A DNA stretch of 64,000 nt, from contig NZ_JASIRT010000026.1 of assembly GCF_030063475.1 (NCBI RefSeq), forward strand, positions 1 through 64,000, written 5' to 3'. This stretch comes from Roseomonas sp. E05 (GTDB taxonomy: Bacteria; Pseudomonadota; Alphaproteobacteria; Acetobacterales; Acetobacteraceae). The translations under genes and the position numbers were made by a program. How positions within the stretch are numbered: the first letter of the stretch is position 1; each line of letters starts with the position of its first letter. The notes under the pieces were generated by a model. That model searched no databases and was not told the origin of the DNA. It saw nothing but the letters and a program-made list of their open reading frames with translations. This document shows, one piece after another, positions 43,089 through 52,042 of this stretch.

Positions 43089-44434
43089 TGTCGGCCCTTC
43101 GCAACAGCCTCATGGCGCTGGCGGCGGCGGCGCCGCTGTTCGGCGCCCCCGGCCTTGCCGCCGCCCAGGCGCCCGCGACCGGCGGGCAGGCGCAGCCGCC
43201 CTCGGCGCAGGCCCCCTCGGCCGAGCCGCAGGCGGGCGCCGCCGAGCGCGCCACCACCGATCCGCAGGTCAAGCAGGCGCTGCCGCCGGCCTCCGTCACG
43301 CAGCAGGAGCAGAAGCGTGACGACAATGCCGGCCCGCCGCCCGGCGCGCCGGAGGTTCAGGGCCGCGTGCCCGAAGGCACCGCTGCCGGCACCAACGAGC
43401 AGAAGCAGGCGCCGACCACCACGGCGCCGGCCCAGCCCACCGGCACGCCCGCGCCGGCGATCACCGAGCGGCCGCCGCAGCCCGTGCAGCCCGTCCCGGC
43501 GCCGCTGCCGATGGGAGACCGGGGCACGCTGCCCGCCGCTGAACTGGAACTGCAGAATGCGCTGAAGGGCGGCCGCATCACCGGCCGCGTCTCCATTCCG
43601 GACGAGAAGGCGGCCACCCTGGTGCAGCCCGAGGGGCGGGACTGGCGCGCCTTCCGCAACGGCACGCTGATCTGGACGGGAGCCATCGCCGTGCTGGGCA
43701 TGCTGGCCCTGCTGGCGCTGTTCTACCTGATCCGTGGCCGCATCCGGATTCGCAGCGGCTGGTCCGGCCGCACGATGGTGCGCTTCAACTTCTTCGAGCG
43801 CATGAATCACTGGATGACCGCCGGCAGCTTCATTGTGCTGGCGCTCTCCGGCCTCAACCTGACCTTCGGGCGCACGCTGATCCGGCCGCTGATCGGTCCC
43901 GAGGCGTTCACCGCCCTCGCGGACTGGGGCAAGATCGCGCACAACTTCCTGGCCTTCCCCTTCACTGCCGGCGTGCTGGTGATGCTGCTGATGTGGGCGG
44001 GGGACAACCTGCCTAACAGGCTGGACTGGGTCTGGCTGAAGAACGGCGGCGGCTTCATCGGCAACGCGCACCCGCAGGCCGGGCGGTTCAATGCCGGGCA
44101 GAAGGGCATCTACTGGATCACCGTGCTCGGCGGGGGGGTGGTGGCGATCTCCGGCTTCCTGCTGATGTTCCCCTTCTTCCTGCTCGACATCGCCGGGCAG
44201 CAATGGGGGCATATGGTGCATGGCATCCTTTCCATGCTGCTGATCGCCGTCATGCTGGCGCATATCTATATCGGCACCTTGGGCATGGAAGGCGGCTTCA
44301 GCGCCATGGGGAGCGGCCGCGTGGACTACAACTGGGCGCGCGAGCACCACGGGATGTGGGTGGATGACGAGCTGAAGCGCGCGCATGAGGCGGTACAGCC
44401 CCAGGCCACTGCCCGCCCGGCCGGGGCGGACTGA
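43088..44434 (+). CDS. fdhC: Formate dehydrogenase cytochrome b (gamma) subunit with long N-terminal linker
   Basis: A 448-residue membrane subunit that passes electrons from the FeS subunit to quinone. A signal peptide (about 1-26) is followed by a Pro/Ala/Gln-rich segment (27-145) and then the cytochrome b556 region from about residue 194. Heme-ligand His residues are in FFERMNHWMTAGSF, KIAHNFLAFPF and GHMVHGILSMLLIAVMLAHI, with four to five membrane helices. The linker is far longer than in E. coli FdnI (217 residues in all). The start overlaps the fdhB stop (TGATG). Confidence 0.93.
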   Translation: MSALRNSLMALAAAAPLFGAPGLAAAQAPATGGQAQPPSAQAPSAEPQAGAAERATTDPQVKQALPPASVTQQEQKRDDNAGPPPGAPEVQGRVPEGTAAGTNEQKQAPTTTAPAQPTGTPAPAITERPPQPVQPVPAPLPMGDRGTLPAAELELQNALKGGRITGRVSIPDEKAATLVQPEGRDWRAFRNGTLIWTGAIAVLGMLALLALFYLIRGRIRIRSGWSGRTMVRFNFFERMNHWMTAGSFIVLALSGLNLTFGRTLIRPLIGPEAFTALADWGKIAHNFLAFPFTAGVLVMLLMWAGDNLPNRLDWVWLKNGGGFIGNAHPQAGRFNAGQKGIYWITVLGGGVVAISGFLLMFPFFLLDIAGQQWGHMVHGILSMLLIAVMLAHIYIGTLGMEGGFSAMGSGRVDYNWAREHHGMWVDDELKRAHEAVQPQATARPAGAD

Positions 44435-44447
44435 GCGCGGAGGCCGG

Positions 44448-44468
44448 GGGAGGCGGCGGCCGCCTCCC
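44448..44468 (+). terminator. Hairpin after the formate dehydrogenase genes
   Basis: A 9-bp perfect stem GGGAGGCGG / CCGCCTCCC with loop CGG starts 13 bases after the gamma-subunit stop. No T-run follows. It may end most of the fdh transcript before mobB. Confidence 0.45.
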
Positions 44469-44557
44469 AGGGCGGCCCCCCCTGCGGGCGGAACGACAAC
44501 CGGCGCGCACGAGGATTGTCCTTGCCGGCGAGGCGTGTGCCGCCCTAAGCCCTCCGC

Positions 44558-45058
44558 ATGCGCCTGATCGGATTGGCCGGCTGGAGTGGCGCCGGCAAGA
44601 CCACTCTCCTCGCCAAGCTGATTCCCTGCCTCACGGGGCGCGGCATCCGTGTCTCCACCATCAAGCACGCCCATCACCGCTTCGATGTGGATCAGCCGGG
44701 CAAGGACAGCCACGTCCACCGCGAGGCGGGGGCGGAGCAGGTGCTGGTCGCCTCCTCCCTGCGCTGGGCCCTGATCACCGAGCTGCGCAGCGCGCCCGAG
44801 CCTCCGCTGGAGGAGCTGCTGACCCATCTCTCGCCGGTGGACCTGGTGCTGGTGGAAGGCTTCAAGCGCGACACCCATCCAAAGATCGAGGTGTTCCGCG
44901 CGGCCAACGACAAGCCCTGGCTGCACCCGGAGGACCCCGCCATCCGCGCCATCGCCAGCGATGTGCCGCCCCCGCGCGACCTGCCGCAGGCGGCGCTCGA
45001 CGATATCGAGGCCGTGGCTGACCTCGCGCTGCGCTATGCCGTGCCATGGCACAGCTGA
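44558..45058 (+). CDS. mobB: Molybdopterin-guanine dinucleotide biosynthesis adapter MobB
   Basis: A 166-residue P-loop GTP-binding protein: GLAGWSGAGKTTLLAKLIP at the N-terminus, then VSTIKHAHHRFDVDQPGKDS and DLVLVEGFKRDTHPKIEVFR, the MobB signatures. MobB aids MobA in making the guanine dinucleotide form of the molybdenum cofactor, which formate dehydrogenase requires. Its 3' end overlaps moeA by 13 bases. Confidence 0.95.
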   Translation: MRLIGLAGWSGAGKTTLLAKLIPCLTGRGIRVSTIKHAHHRFDVDQPGKDSHVHREAGAEQVLVASSLRWALITELRSAPEPPLEELLTHLSPVDLVLVEGFKRDTHPKIEVFRAANDKPWLHPEDPAIRAIASDVPPPRDLPQAALDDIEAVADLALRYAVPWHS

Positions 45059-46296
45059 GCGACGACTGCTTCGCCTTCGGCGGCGCGCTGCTCTCGGTCG
45101 AGGCGGCGGCGGCGCTGATCGCCGAGCGCGTGCCGCCGCTGGCCGGGTGGGAGCTGGTGCCACTCGCCGCAGCGCGGGGCCGCGTGCTGGCCGAGGACCT
45201 GCGCGCGCCGCACCCGCTGCCGCCTTTTTTCAACAGCGCGGTGGACGGCTATGCCTTCCGCCATGCCGACCTTCCGGCCGAAGGGGAGATACGGCTCAGG
45301 CTGGCCGGCCGGCTGGCGGCGGGGCAGGCCGCGGGGGCGCCGCTCGTCGCGGGCACCGCCTGCCGCATCCTGACCGGCGCGCCCATGCCGCCCGGCGCAG
45401 ACACAGTGATGATGCAGGAGGATGTCCGGCTGGAAGGCGGTGTGCTGCACCTGCCCAGCGGGCTGAAGCGCGGCGCCAACTGCCGCCCCGCGGGCGAGGA
45501 TGTGCCGCAGGGTGCCCTGGCCCTGGCCGCCGGCACGCGGCTGAACCCCGCGCATGTCGGGCTGGCGGCGGCGCTCGGGCAGCCGGCGCTGGCGGTGCAC
45601 CGCCGCCCGCGCATCGGGGTGTTCAGCACCGGCGATGAACTGGCAACGCCCGGCGGCAGGCTCGGCCCGGCGCAGACCTTCGACAGCAACCGCTTCTCGC
45701 TGCTCGCCCTGCTGGCAGGGCTGCCGGTGGAGCCGGTGGATCTCGGCATCCTGCCCGACCGTGCCGAGGCCACCGCGGCGGCACTGCACCAGGCGGCCGC
45801 CACGCATGACATGCTGCTCACCTCCGGCGGCGTCAGTGCCGGCGAGGAGGACCATGTGCGGGGCGCCATCGAGGGGCAGGGGCGGCTGGTGTTCTGGCGG
45901 CTGGCGCTGAAGCCCGGGCGGCCGGCGGCAATGGGCATCGTCCGGGGCACGCCGGTGCTGGGGCTGCCGGGCAATCCGGTGGCTGCCATTGTCACCTTCC
46001 TGCATCTGGCGCGGCCGCTGGCGCTGCGGCTCTGCGGCGCCATGCCGGAGCCGCTGCCGCGCTTCGTGGCGGAAGCGGCCTTCAGCCATCGCAAAAAACC
46101 CGGGCGGCGGGAATATGTGCGCGTGACGCTGGCGCCCGGGCCCGGCCTGCCCGTGGCGCGGAAGGACCCGCGGGAAGGGGCGGGGCTGCTCTCCTCGCTG
46201 ACGGGCAGCAATGCCTTTGCCGAGTTGCCGGAGGCCTGCACCGTTGTCGTGCCCGGCGAAAGGGTGACCGTGCTGCCTTTCGCCGCCATTTTCTGA
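45046..46296 (+). CDS. moeA: Molybdopterin molybdenumtransferase MoeA
   Basis: A 416-residue MoeA that inserts molybdenum into molybdopterin using adenylated cofactor from MogA. Features: FFNSAVDGYAFRHADL, ILTGAPMPPGADTVMMQED, IGVFSTGDELATPGGRLGPA, the GG(V)SAGEEDHV site, RLALKPGRPAAMGIV and LGLPGNPVAAIVTFL. It overlaps mobB, so the two cofactor genes form a unit directly downstream of formate dehydrogenase. Confidence 0.96.
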   Translation: MAQLSDDCFAFGGALLSVEAAAALIAERVPPLAGWELVPLAAARGRVLAEDLRAPHPLPPFFNSAVDGYAFRHADLPAEGEIRLRLAGRLAAGQAAGAPLVAGTACRILTGAPMPPGADTVMMQEDVRLEGGVLHLPSGLKRGANCRPAGEDVPQGALALAAGTRLNPAHVGLAAALGQPALAVHRRPRIGVFSTGDELATPGGRLGPAQTFDSNRFSLLALLAGLPVEPVDLGILPDRAEATAAALHQAAATHDMLLTSGGVSAGEEDHVRGAIEGQGRLVFWRLALKPGRPAAMGIVRGTPVLGLPGNPVAAIVTFLHLARPLALRLCGAMPEPLPRFVAEAAFSHRKKPGRREYVRVTLAPGPGLPVARKDPREGAGLLSSLTGSNAFAELPEACTVVVPGERVTVLPFAAIF

Positions 46297-46299
46297 AAA

Positions 46300-46420
46300 G
46301 GTCGGGGAATGAATTCCCCCGAACCCCCATCTTTTTTCTGCGGCTTCCTGTGCTGCCGCGCAGCGCGGCGCCGGACTGGCAGAAAGAGGATGGGGGTCTG
46401 GGGGAAGTCCTTCCCCCAGG
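46300..46420. repeat. Two-armed intergenic repeat, copy 4
   Basis: It begins 4 bases after the moeA stop. The left arm GGTCGGGGAATGAATTCCCC and CATCTTTTTTCT is followed by a middle with CGCGCAGCGCG. The right arm AGAAAGAGGATGGGGG leads to a 9-bp stem CTGGGGGAA / TTCCCCCAG. Both flanking genes are on the plus strand, and the right hairpin ends 33 bases before the next ATG. Confidence 0.8.
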
Positions 46421-46451
46421 CTGTTTGCTTCATCCGCAGGAGGAATGCCCG

Positions 46452-46781
46452 ATGTTCATCGCCATGAACCGCTTCCAGGTGGCCCTGGGCGCGGAAGCCG
46501 ATTTCGAGGCCGTCTGGACCAGCCGCGAATCGCATCTCCACAAGGTGCCGGGCTTCGTCGAGTTCCACCTGCTGCGCGGCCCGGTGCGGGAGGACCATGT
46601 CCTCTACGCCTCGCACACGATTTGGCGCGACAAGGCGGATTTCGAGGCCTGGACACGCTCCGACGCCTTCCGCCAGGCGCATCGCGGCGCGGGGCAGAGC
46701 AAGCCGCTCTACCTTGGCCCCCCGCAGTTCGAGGGCTTCGAGGTCATCCAGACGGTGGGGCACCCGGAGGCGGGCGGCTGA
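46452..46781 (+). CDS. Antibiotic biosynthesis monooxygenase-domain (HmoA-like) protein
   Basis: A 109-residue ferredoxin-like dimeric alpha-beta barrel: MFIAMNRFQVALGAEADFEA, then GFVEFHLLRGPVREDHVLYA and WRDKADFEAWTRSDAFRQAH. The pattern matches the heme-degrading monooxygenase HmoA/IsdG-like branch, although the family also includes other small monooxygenases. GGAGGAATGCCCG precedes the ATG. No heme uptake gene is adjacent, so the substrate is uncertain. Confidence 0.85.
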   Translation: MFIAMNRFQVALGAEADFEAVWTSRESHLHKVPGFVEFHLLRGPVREDHVLYASHTIWRDKADFEAWTRSDAFRQAHRGAGQSKPLYLGPPQFEGFEVIQTVGHPEAGG

Positions 46782-46863
46782 AGCCGCTCGGCCCTCCAGC
46801 AGGCGCTCGGCCGCGTCGGTGACGAAGCCGGCCAGCAGGACCGCCGCCGCTTTGCTCCGCGAA

Positions 46864-46892
46864 GCCCTGGGCCAGGGCGGGCATCCCAGGGC
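46864..46892. terminator. Inverted repeat between convergent genes
   Basis: GCCCTGGG (46864-46871) pairs with CCCAGGGC (46885-46892). A smaller GCCCTG/CAGGGC hairpin is nested in the same sequence. It lies in the 152-base gap between the convergent monooxygenase and Lrp-type genes and may serve both. Confidence 0.4.
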
Positions 46893-46933
46893 GAAATGTT
46901 GAGAGCGAAAGGGGCAGCCCGCCCGGGGCGCAC

Positions 46934-47422
46934 TCAGCCCTGCGGCAGGGCCGCCAGGGGAAGCCGGCCGGATTCCTTCAGCCGCTCCAACACGATGGAG
47001 GAACGGACGCGGGCCACGCTGTCATGTGCCAGCAGCGTCTCGTTCACCAGCCGGGAGAGGCCCTTCAGGTCGGGCACGACGGCCTTCAGCAGGTAATCCG
47101 TATCCCCGGTCGTGGCATAGGCTTCCTGGATGGCTTCGGCGCGTGCCAGCAGGTCGCGGAAGCGACGGGAATTGTCGCCGCTGTGGGCGGTGAGCGTGAC
47201 CTGGATGAAGGCGAGCACGCGCAGGCCGAGCGCCTCCGCCGCCAGCTCGGCATGATAGCCGCAGATCAGCCCGGCCGCCTCCAGCGCCGAGCGCCGCCGT
47301 GAGCATTGCGAGGCGGAAAGGCCGATGCGCTCGCCGAGCTGCTGATTGGTCAGGCGGCCGTCCTCCTGCAGGGCCGCCAGCAGGCGGAGGTCGAGCGCGT
47401 CCAGCGTGGTTGGGTTGTGCAT
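46934..47422 (-). CDS. Lrp/AsnC-family transcriptional regulator
   Basis: A 162-residue regulator. The N-terminal HTH is LDLRLLAALQEDGRLTNQQL with IGLSASQCSRRRSALEAAG; the C-terminal RAM ligand domain has VLAFIQVTLTAHS and AYATTGDTDYLLKAVVPDL. Lrp-type proteins respond to amino acids. Being divergent from hppD across 117 bases, it probably controls tyrosine breakdown in response to an aromatic amino acid or keto acid; that is inference. ATG 47422 is preferred over the upstream start because the conserved region begins there. Confidence 0.92.
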   Translation of the reverse strand: MHNPTTLDALDLRLLAALQEDGRLTNQQLGERIGLSASQCSRRRSALEAAGLICGYHAELAAEALGLRVLAFIQVTLTAHSGDNSRRFRDLLARAEAIQEAYATTGDTDYLLKAVVPDLKGLSRLVNETLLAHDSVARVRSSIVLERLKESGRLPLAALPQG

Positions 47423-47539
47423 GATGGAGCGGTTTCGCGCATGTTCCGTGCGCCATCCTAGCTGTTGCTGCCCGCTTTGCACACCTGTTGCGCCCCGCCC
47501 CTCCTATCCTTGGGGGACCAAGCAGGAGGAGCGAATCCC

Positions 47540-48679
47540 ATGGGCCCGTTTCCGCATGACGCGCCGCGGCCGGTCATCGACGGCCATAACCCGATGGGGA
47601 CCGACGGCTTCGCCTTCGTCGAATTCGCTCATCCCGAGCCGGAGCGGCTGCACGCGCTGTTCCGGCAGATGGGCTTCGCCGCCGTGGCGAAGCACCGCGA
47701 CCGCGCCATCACCCTCTATCGCCAGGGCGATATCAACTACCTGCTGAACGAGGCACCCGGCAGCCACGCCATGCGCTTCGCCGAGGCGCATGGCCCGAGC
47801 GTGCCCTCCATGGGCTTCCGCGTGGTGGATGCACGGCACGCCTACCGCCGTGCGCTCGAACTGGGCGCCGAGCCGGCCGATCCGGCGGATGGCGAGCTCA
47901 CCCTCGGCGTGCCGGCCATCAAGGGCATCGGCGGCAGTCTGATCTATTTCGTGGACCAGTACGGCGAGACCGGCTCCGTCTATGACGCCGACTTCGCGTG
48001 GCTGGGCGAGCGCGAGCCTTCGCCGACGGGCGCCGGCCTGTTCTACATCGACCATCTGACGCACAACGTCCATCGCGGCCGGATGGACGTCTGGTACGAG
48101 TTCTACGCCAAGCTCTTCAACTTCCGGCAGATCCGCTACTTCGACATCAAGGGCGAGTATACCGGCCTCTTCTCCCGCGCGCTGACCAGCCCGGATGGCC
48201 GCATCCGCATCCCGCTGAACGAGAGCGCCGACGACGAAAGCCAGATCGAGGAATACCTGCGCGAATACAAGGGCGAGGGCATCCAGCACATCGCCTGCGG
48301 CTGCAACGACATCTACGGCACCATCGAGGGGCTGCGTGCCGCCGGCCTGGCCTTCATGCCCGCGCCGCCCGATACCTATTACGAGCGCGTCGACGCGCGC
48401 CTGCCCGGCCATGGCGAGGACATCGCGCGGCTGAAGCAGAATGGCATCCTGGTGGATGGCGAGGGCGTGGTGGAGCACAGGAAGGCGCGGCTGCTGCTGC
48501 AGATCTTCTCCGCCAACGTCATCGGCCCGGTTTTCTTCGAGTTCATCGAGCGCAAGGGCGATGACGGCTTCGGCGAGGGCAACTTCCGCGCACTCTTCGA
48601 GAGCATCGAGGAGGACCAGATCCGCCGCGGCGTGCTCGGCGCGGCGGCGAAGCGCGCCGAGCCGGCGCCGGTGAAGTAG
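47540..48679 (+). CDS. hppD: 4-hydroxyphenylpyruvate dioxygenase
   Basis: A 379-residue non-heme iron enzyme that converts 4-hydroxyphenylpyruvate to homogentisate in tyrosine catabolism. The iron ligands are in YIDHLTHNVHRG (His), EGIQHIACGCNDI (His) and VFFEFIERKG (Glu). The N-terminal half has NPMGTDGFAFVEFAHPEPER, the degenerate vicinal-oxygen-chelate domain. AGGAGGAG lies 7 bases before ATG 47540. hmgA and fahA lie 0.6 kb downstream, beyond a MarR gene on the other strand. Confidence 0.96.
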   Translation: MGPFPHDAPRPVIDGHNPMGTDGFAFVEFAHPEPERLHALFRQMGFAAVAKHRDRAITLYRQGDINYLLNEAPGSHAMRFAEAHGPSVPSMGFRVVDARHAYRRALELGAEPADPADGELTLGVPAIKGIGGSLIYFVDQYGETGSVYDADFAWLGEREPSPTGAGLFYIDHLTHNVHRGRMDVWYEFYAKLFNFRQIRYFDIKGEYTGLFSRALTSPDGRIRIPLNESADDESQIEEYLREYKGEGIQHIACGCNDIYGTIEGLRAAGLAFMPAPPDTYYERVDARLPGHGEDIARLKQNGILVDGEGVVEHRKARLLLQIFSANVIGPVFFEFIERKGDDGFGEGNFRALFESIEEDQIRRGVLGAAAKRAEPAPVK

Positions 48680-48700
48680 GGAAGGGCAGGCGCGGCGGCG

Positions 48701-49192
48701 TCATGTCCCCGCGCCCGCCAGATCCCGCGTGCGTGTGGCGATCTTGTCGAGGATGGCGAGGAGCTGCTGCTGTTCCGCCTCGGTCAGCGCGCTGGCCAGC
48801 GAAGCCTGCAGCGCTCGCGCCAGCGGCACGATCCCGGCATAGACCGCGCGGCCCTTGCGGCCGAGCCGCAGGATCTGCGCCCGCTGGTCACGCGGGTGCG
48901 GCTGGCGCTGCAGCAGGCCCTTGTCGGCCAGGCGGATGACGGCGCGGCTGACCCGCACGCGGTCCATGCCGGTGCGCTCGATCACCTCCTGCGTCGAGGC
49001 CGTGCCGTGCTGCCCGACCACGGCGACCACCCGCCATTCCGGAATGCTGAGGCCGAAGCGTTCCTGGTAGTGCGTGGCGAAAAGCCCGCTCACCGCCTCG
49101 GTGACGATGGAGAGGCGGTAGGGCAGGAAGTCCTGCAGGATCAGCGGCGCGTCCTGCTCCGCTGCGGCGGCATCACGCTTCTGTTCGGCCAT
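48701..49192 (-). CDS. MarR-family transcriptional regulator
   Basis: A 163-residue winged-helix regulator: LSIPEWRVVAVVGQHGTAST, then QEVIERTGMDRVRVSRAVIR (recognition helix) and the wing LLQRQPHPRDQRAQILRL with the usual Asp-Arg. It is divergent from hmgA-fahA, with a perfect palindrome in the 104-base gap, so it is the likely regulator of homogentisate breakdown. MarR-type regulators with this placement are known in alphaproteobacterial hmg loci; the ligand here is unknown. Confidence 0.9.
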   Translation of the reverse strand: MAEQKRDAAAAEQDAPLILQDFLPYRLSIVTEAVSGLFATHYQERFGLSIPEWRVVAVVGQHGTASTQEVIERTGMDRVRVSRAVIRLADKGLLQRQPHPRDQRAQILRLGRKGRAVYAGIVPLARALQASLASALTEAEQQQLLAILDKIATRTRDLAGAGT

Positions 49193-49207
49193 GCTTCCGG
49201 GTTTTCA

Positions 49208-49219
49208 TCTCATATGAGA
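49208..49219. promoter_or_regulatory. Palindromic candidate MarR operator (TCTCATATGAGA)
   Basis: A perfect 12-bp palindrome lies 15 bases upstream of the MarR start and 77 bases upstream of hmgA. Its AT-rich centre, with GATATAGAGAGG just after it, differs from the surrounding GC-rich DNA. Position and symmetry suit autoregulation plus control of hmgA. Confidence 0.55.
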
Positions 49220-49296
49220 GGATATAGAGAGGATGCCCGCTCCGGTCGATGGCTGCAGGCTGCGGCCCGGCTGCGGCACAGAAGGGAGGAGGGTGC

Positions 49297-50655
49297 ATGA
49301 ACCAGTCCGTCAGGCCCGGCACGGCCGCCGCGCAGGCCACGGCGCCGGGCAACTCCGCCTATCTCTCCGGCTTCGGCAACGGTTTCGAGACGGAGGCACT
49401 GCCGGGCGCGCTGCCCATCGGCCGCAACTCGCCGCAGAAATGCGCCTATGGCCTCTATGCCGAGCAGCTCAGCGGCTCGCCCTTCACCGCGCCGCGCGCG
49501 AGCAACGAGCGGAGCTGGCTCTACCGCATCCGTCCCACCGTGGCGCATTGGGGGAAGTTCGAGAAGGTCGTGGCCGGGCTCTGGCGCACCGCGCCCTGCG
49601 CCGAGGTGGACATGCCGCTGGCGCCGCTGCGCTGGGACCCGCTGCCGATGCCCGAAGGGCAGGCGCTCTCTTTCATCGAGGGCATCCGCACCGTCACCAC
49701 CGCGGGCGACGCCGCCGCGCAATCCGGCATGGGCTCGCACATCTATCTCGCCACCCGCTCCATGCGGGACGAATACTTCTACAATGCCGATGCCGAGATG
49801 CTCTTCGTGCCGCAGCAGGGCAGTCTCCGCCTTTGGACCGAGTTCGGCATCATCGACATCGCGCCGGGCGAGATCGCCGTCATTCCGCGCGGCGTGAAGC
49901 TGCGCGTGGAGCTGCAGGGCGAGGCGCCGGCGCGCGGCTATCTCTGCGAGAACTACGGCGGTGCCTTCACCCTGCCGGAGCGCGGCCCGATCGGGGCCAA
50001 CTGCCTGGCCAATCCGCGCGACTTCCTGACGCCCGTCGCCGCCTATGAGGATCGCGAGGCGCCCTCCAGCCTGACCGTGAAATGGGGCGGCAATCTCTGG
50101 CGCGCGCAGCTCGCGCATTCGCCGCTGGACGTGGTGGCCTGGCACGGCAACTACGCGCCCTACAAATACGACCTGCGCCGCTATTCCCCGGTGGGGCCGA
50201 TCCTCTTCGACCACGCCGATCCCTCGATCTTCACCGTGCTGACCTCGCCTTCCGAGACGCCGGGCACCGCGAATATCGACTTCGTCATCTTTCCCGAGCG
50301 CTGGCTGGTGGCGGAGGACACCTTCCGTCCGCCCTGGTACCACATGAACATCATGAGCGAGTTCATGGGCCTGATCTACGGCGTCTATGATGCCAAGACG
50401 GGCGGCGGCTTCGTCCCTGGCGGCTTCAGCCTGCACAACTGCATGCTGCCGCACGGGCCGGACATGGCCTCCTTCGAGGGTGCCAGCAAGGCCGAGCTGA
50501 AGCCACAGAAGCTGGAGGGCACGCTGGCCTTCATGCTGGAGACCCGCTTCCCGCAGCGCGTCACCCGCTTCGCCGCCGAGGCCCCGCAGCTTCAGCGGGA
50601 CTATCCCGGTTATGGCCAAGCCCTGCGCAAGCATTTCGACCCGTCGCGCCCATGA
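49297..50655 (+). CDS. hmgA: Homogentisate 1,2-dioxygenase
   Basis: A 452-residue iron dioxygenase that opens homogentisate to maleylacetoacetate. Signatures: [57 protein letters not shown] (His and Glu iron ligands) and [15 protein letters not shown] (His ligand). GGAGGAGGGTGC precedes ATG 49297. The stop overlaps the fahA ATG (ATGA). No maleylacetoacetate isomerase gene follows, so that step is encoded elsewhere or is glutathione-dependent in trans. Confidence 0.97.
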   Translation: MNQSVRPGTAAAQATAPGNSAYLSGFGNGFETEALPGALPIGRNSPQKCAYGLYAEQLSGSPFTAPRASNERSWLYRIRPTVAHWGKFEKVVAGLWRTAPCAEVDMPLAPLRWDPLPMPEGQALSFIEGIRTVTTAGDAAAQSGMGSHIYLATRSMRDEYFYNADAEMLFVPQQGSLRLWTEFGIIDIAPGEIAVIPRGVKLRVELQGEAPARGYLCENYGGAFTLPERGPIGANCLANPRDFLTPVAAYEDREAPSSLTVKWGGNLWRAQLAHSPLDVVAWHGNYAPYKYDLRRYSPVGPILFDHADPSIFTVLTSPSETPGTANIDFVIFPERWLVAEDTFRPPWYHMNIMSEFMGLIYGVYDAKTGGGFVPGGFSLHNCMLPHGPDMASFEGASKAELKPQKLEGTLAFMLETRFPQRVTRFAAEAPQLQRDYPGYGQALRKHFDPSRP

Positions 50656-51971
50656 GCGAGGCCATCGCCCTGGACGCCACCCATGACCCCGCGCGTCGCT
50701 CCTGGGTTCCCGGGGCGGACGGCCATGCCGACTTCCCCGTCCAGAACCTGCCCTTCGGCATCTTCACCCCGCCCGGCGGCGACGGCCCGCGCGGCGGCGT
50801 GGCGATCGGCGACAGCATCCTCGACCTGCGCGCCGCGCTGGCGGCGGGGCTCTTCACCGGCGCAGCCGGTGAAGCCGCCGAGGCCGCGGCGGCGGAGACG
50901 CTGAACGGCTTCATGGGGCTTGGCGCCGCACCGCGCCGGGCGCTGCGCCAGCGGCTTTCGGCCCTTCTCACAGCCGGCAGCGCGGAGCAGCGCAGGGCGG
51001 CCGCCTGCCTGCACCCCGCCGACCGTTGCATCCTGCATCTGCCGGCCCGCATCGGCGACTACACCGACTTCTATGTCGGCATCCATCACGCCACCAATGT
51101 CGGCAAGGTGTTCCGCCCCGACAATCCGCTGCTGCCGAACTACAAATACGTCCCCATCGGGTATCACGGCCGCGCCTCCTCGGTGCGCGTCTCGGGCGCG
51201 GACGTGCGGCGTCCCAAGGGGCAGCTCAAAGCGCCTGAAGCGGAGGCGCCGCGCTTCGCGCCTTGCGAGCGGCTGGACTATGAGCTGGAGCTCGGCATCT
51301 GGGTCGGCCCCGGCAATGCGCTGGGCGAACCCATCCCGGTGGGCGAGGCGGCGGCGCATGTCGCCGGCTATTGCCTGCTGAACGACTGGTCCGCGCGTGA
51401 CATTCAGGCCTGGGAATACCAGCCGCTTGGCCCCTTCCTGGCGAAGAATTTCGGCAGCACCATCTCCCCCTGGGTGGTGACGCCGGAGGCGCTGGCACCC
51501 TTCCGCATTCCGCAGCCGCCCCGCCCGCAGGGCGACCCGGCGCCGCTGCCCCATCTGCTCGACGCTGCCGACCAGCGGCACGGCGCCTTCGACCTCGCGC
51601 TGGAAGTTCTGCTGCTGACGCCGGCGATGCGGGAGAAGGGCATCCCGCCGCATCGCCTCGCCCTTTCCAACGCGCGGCACATGTACTGGACGGTGGCGCA
51701 GATGCTGGCCCATCACACCAGCAATGGCTGCGACCTGCATCCGGGCGACCTGCTGGGCTCCGGCACGCTCTCGGCCCCCGAGCCAAGCGGCCTCGGCAGC
51801 CTGCTGGAACTGACCCGCGGCGGCCGTGAGCCGGTTATTCTGCCCTCCGGCGAGAGCCGCCGCTTCATCGAGGACGGTGACGAGGTCATCCTGCGCGCCC
51901 GCGCCGCAGGTGAGGGTGTGGCTGGCATCGGCTTCGGGGAGTGCCGCGCCCGCATCCTGCCCGCTGCCTGA
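50652..51971 (+). CDS. fahA: Fumarylacetoacetase
   Basis: A 439-residue enzyme that splits fumarylacetoacetate into fumarate and acetoacetate, the last step of tyrosine breakdown. The N-terminal domain has [14 protein letters not shown]. The catalytic domain shows [20 protein letters not shown] (Ca2+ and catalytic His), [15 protein letters not shown] (Glu pair) and [20 protein letters not shown]. It is coupled to hmgA. A strong hairpin follows the stop. Confidence 0.97.
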   Translation: MSEAIALDATHDPARRSWVPGADGHADFPVQNLPFGIFTPPGGDGPRGGVAIGDSILDLRAALAAGLFTGAAGEAAEAAAAETLNGFMGLGAAPRRALRQRLSALLTAGSAEQRRAAACLHPADRCILHLPARIGDYTDFYVGIHHATNVGKVFRPDNPLLPNYKYVPIGYHGRASSVRVSGADVRRPKGQLKAPEAEAPRFAPCERLDYELELGIWVGPGNALGEPIPVGEAAAHVAGYCLLNDWSARDIQAWEYQPLGPFLAKNFGSTISPWVVTPEALAPFRIPQPPRPQGDPAPLPHLLDAADQRHGAFDLALEVLLLTPAMREKGIPPHRLALSNARHMYWTVAQMLAHHTSNGCDLHPGDLLGSGTLSAPEPSGLGSLLELTRGGREPVILPSGESRRFIEDGDEVILRARAAGEGVAGIGFGECRARILPAA

Positions 51972-51990
51972 GTTCATCGTCCAGGAAAGG

Positions 51991-52020
51991 GCCTGCCCGC
52001 ACCCCGAGGCGGGCAGGCCA
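51991..52020 (+). terminator. Strong hairpin after fahA
   Basis: An 11-bp perfect stem GGCCTGCCCGC / GCGGGCAGGCC with an 8-base loop begins 20 bases after the fahA stop and ends 22 bases before the next ATG. There is no T-run. It probably separates the hmgA-fahA transcript from the Bug-type gene. Confidence 0.5.
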
Positions 52021-52042
52021 GCCACCAGAAAGAACAACGTCC

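Noticed and set aside
46782-46860. Minus-strand peptide VLLAGFVTDAAERLLEGR
   Set aside because: It looks protein-like but is short, lacks a start and has no supported continuation; chance in GC-rich DNA is more likely.
47423-47539. CTGTTGC direct repeats (47462 and 47485) as Lrp sites
   Set aside because: Short non-palindromic repeats 23 bases apart; they do not resemble a known Lrp consensus strongly enough to list as an operator.
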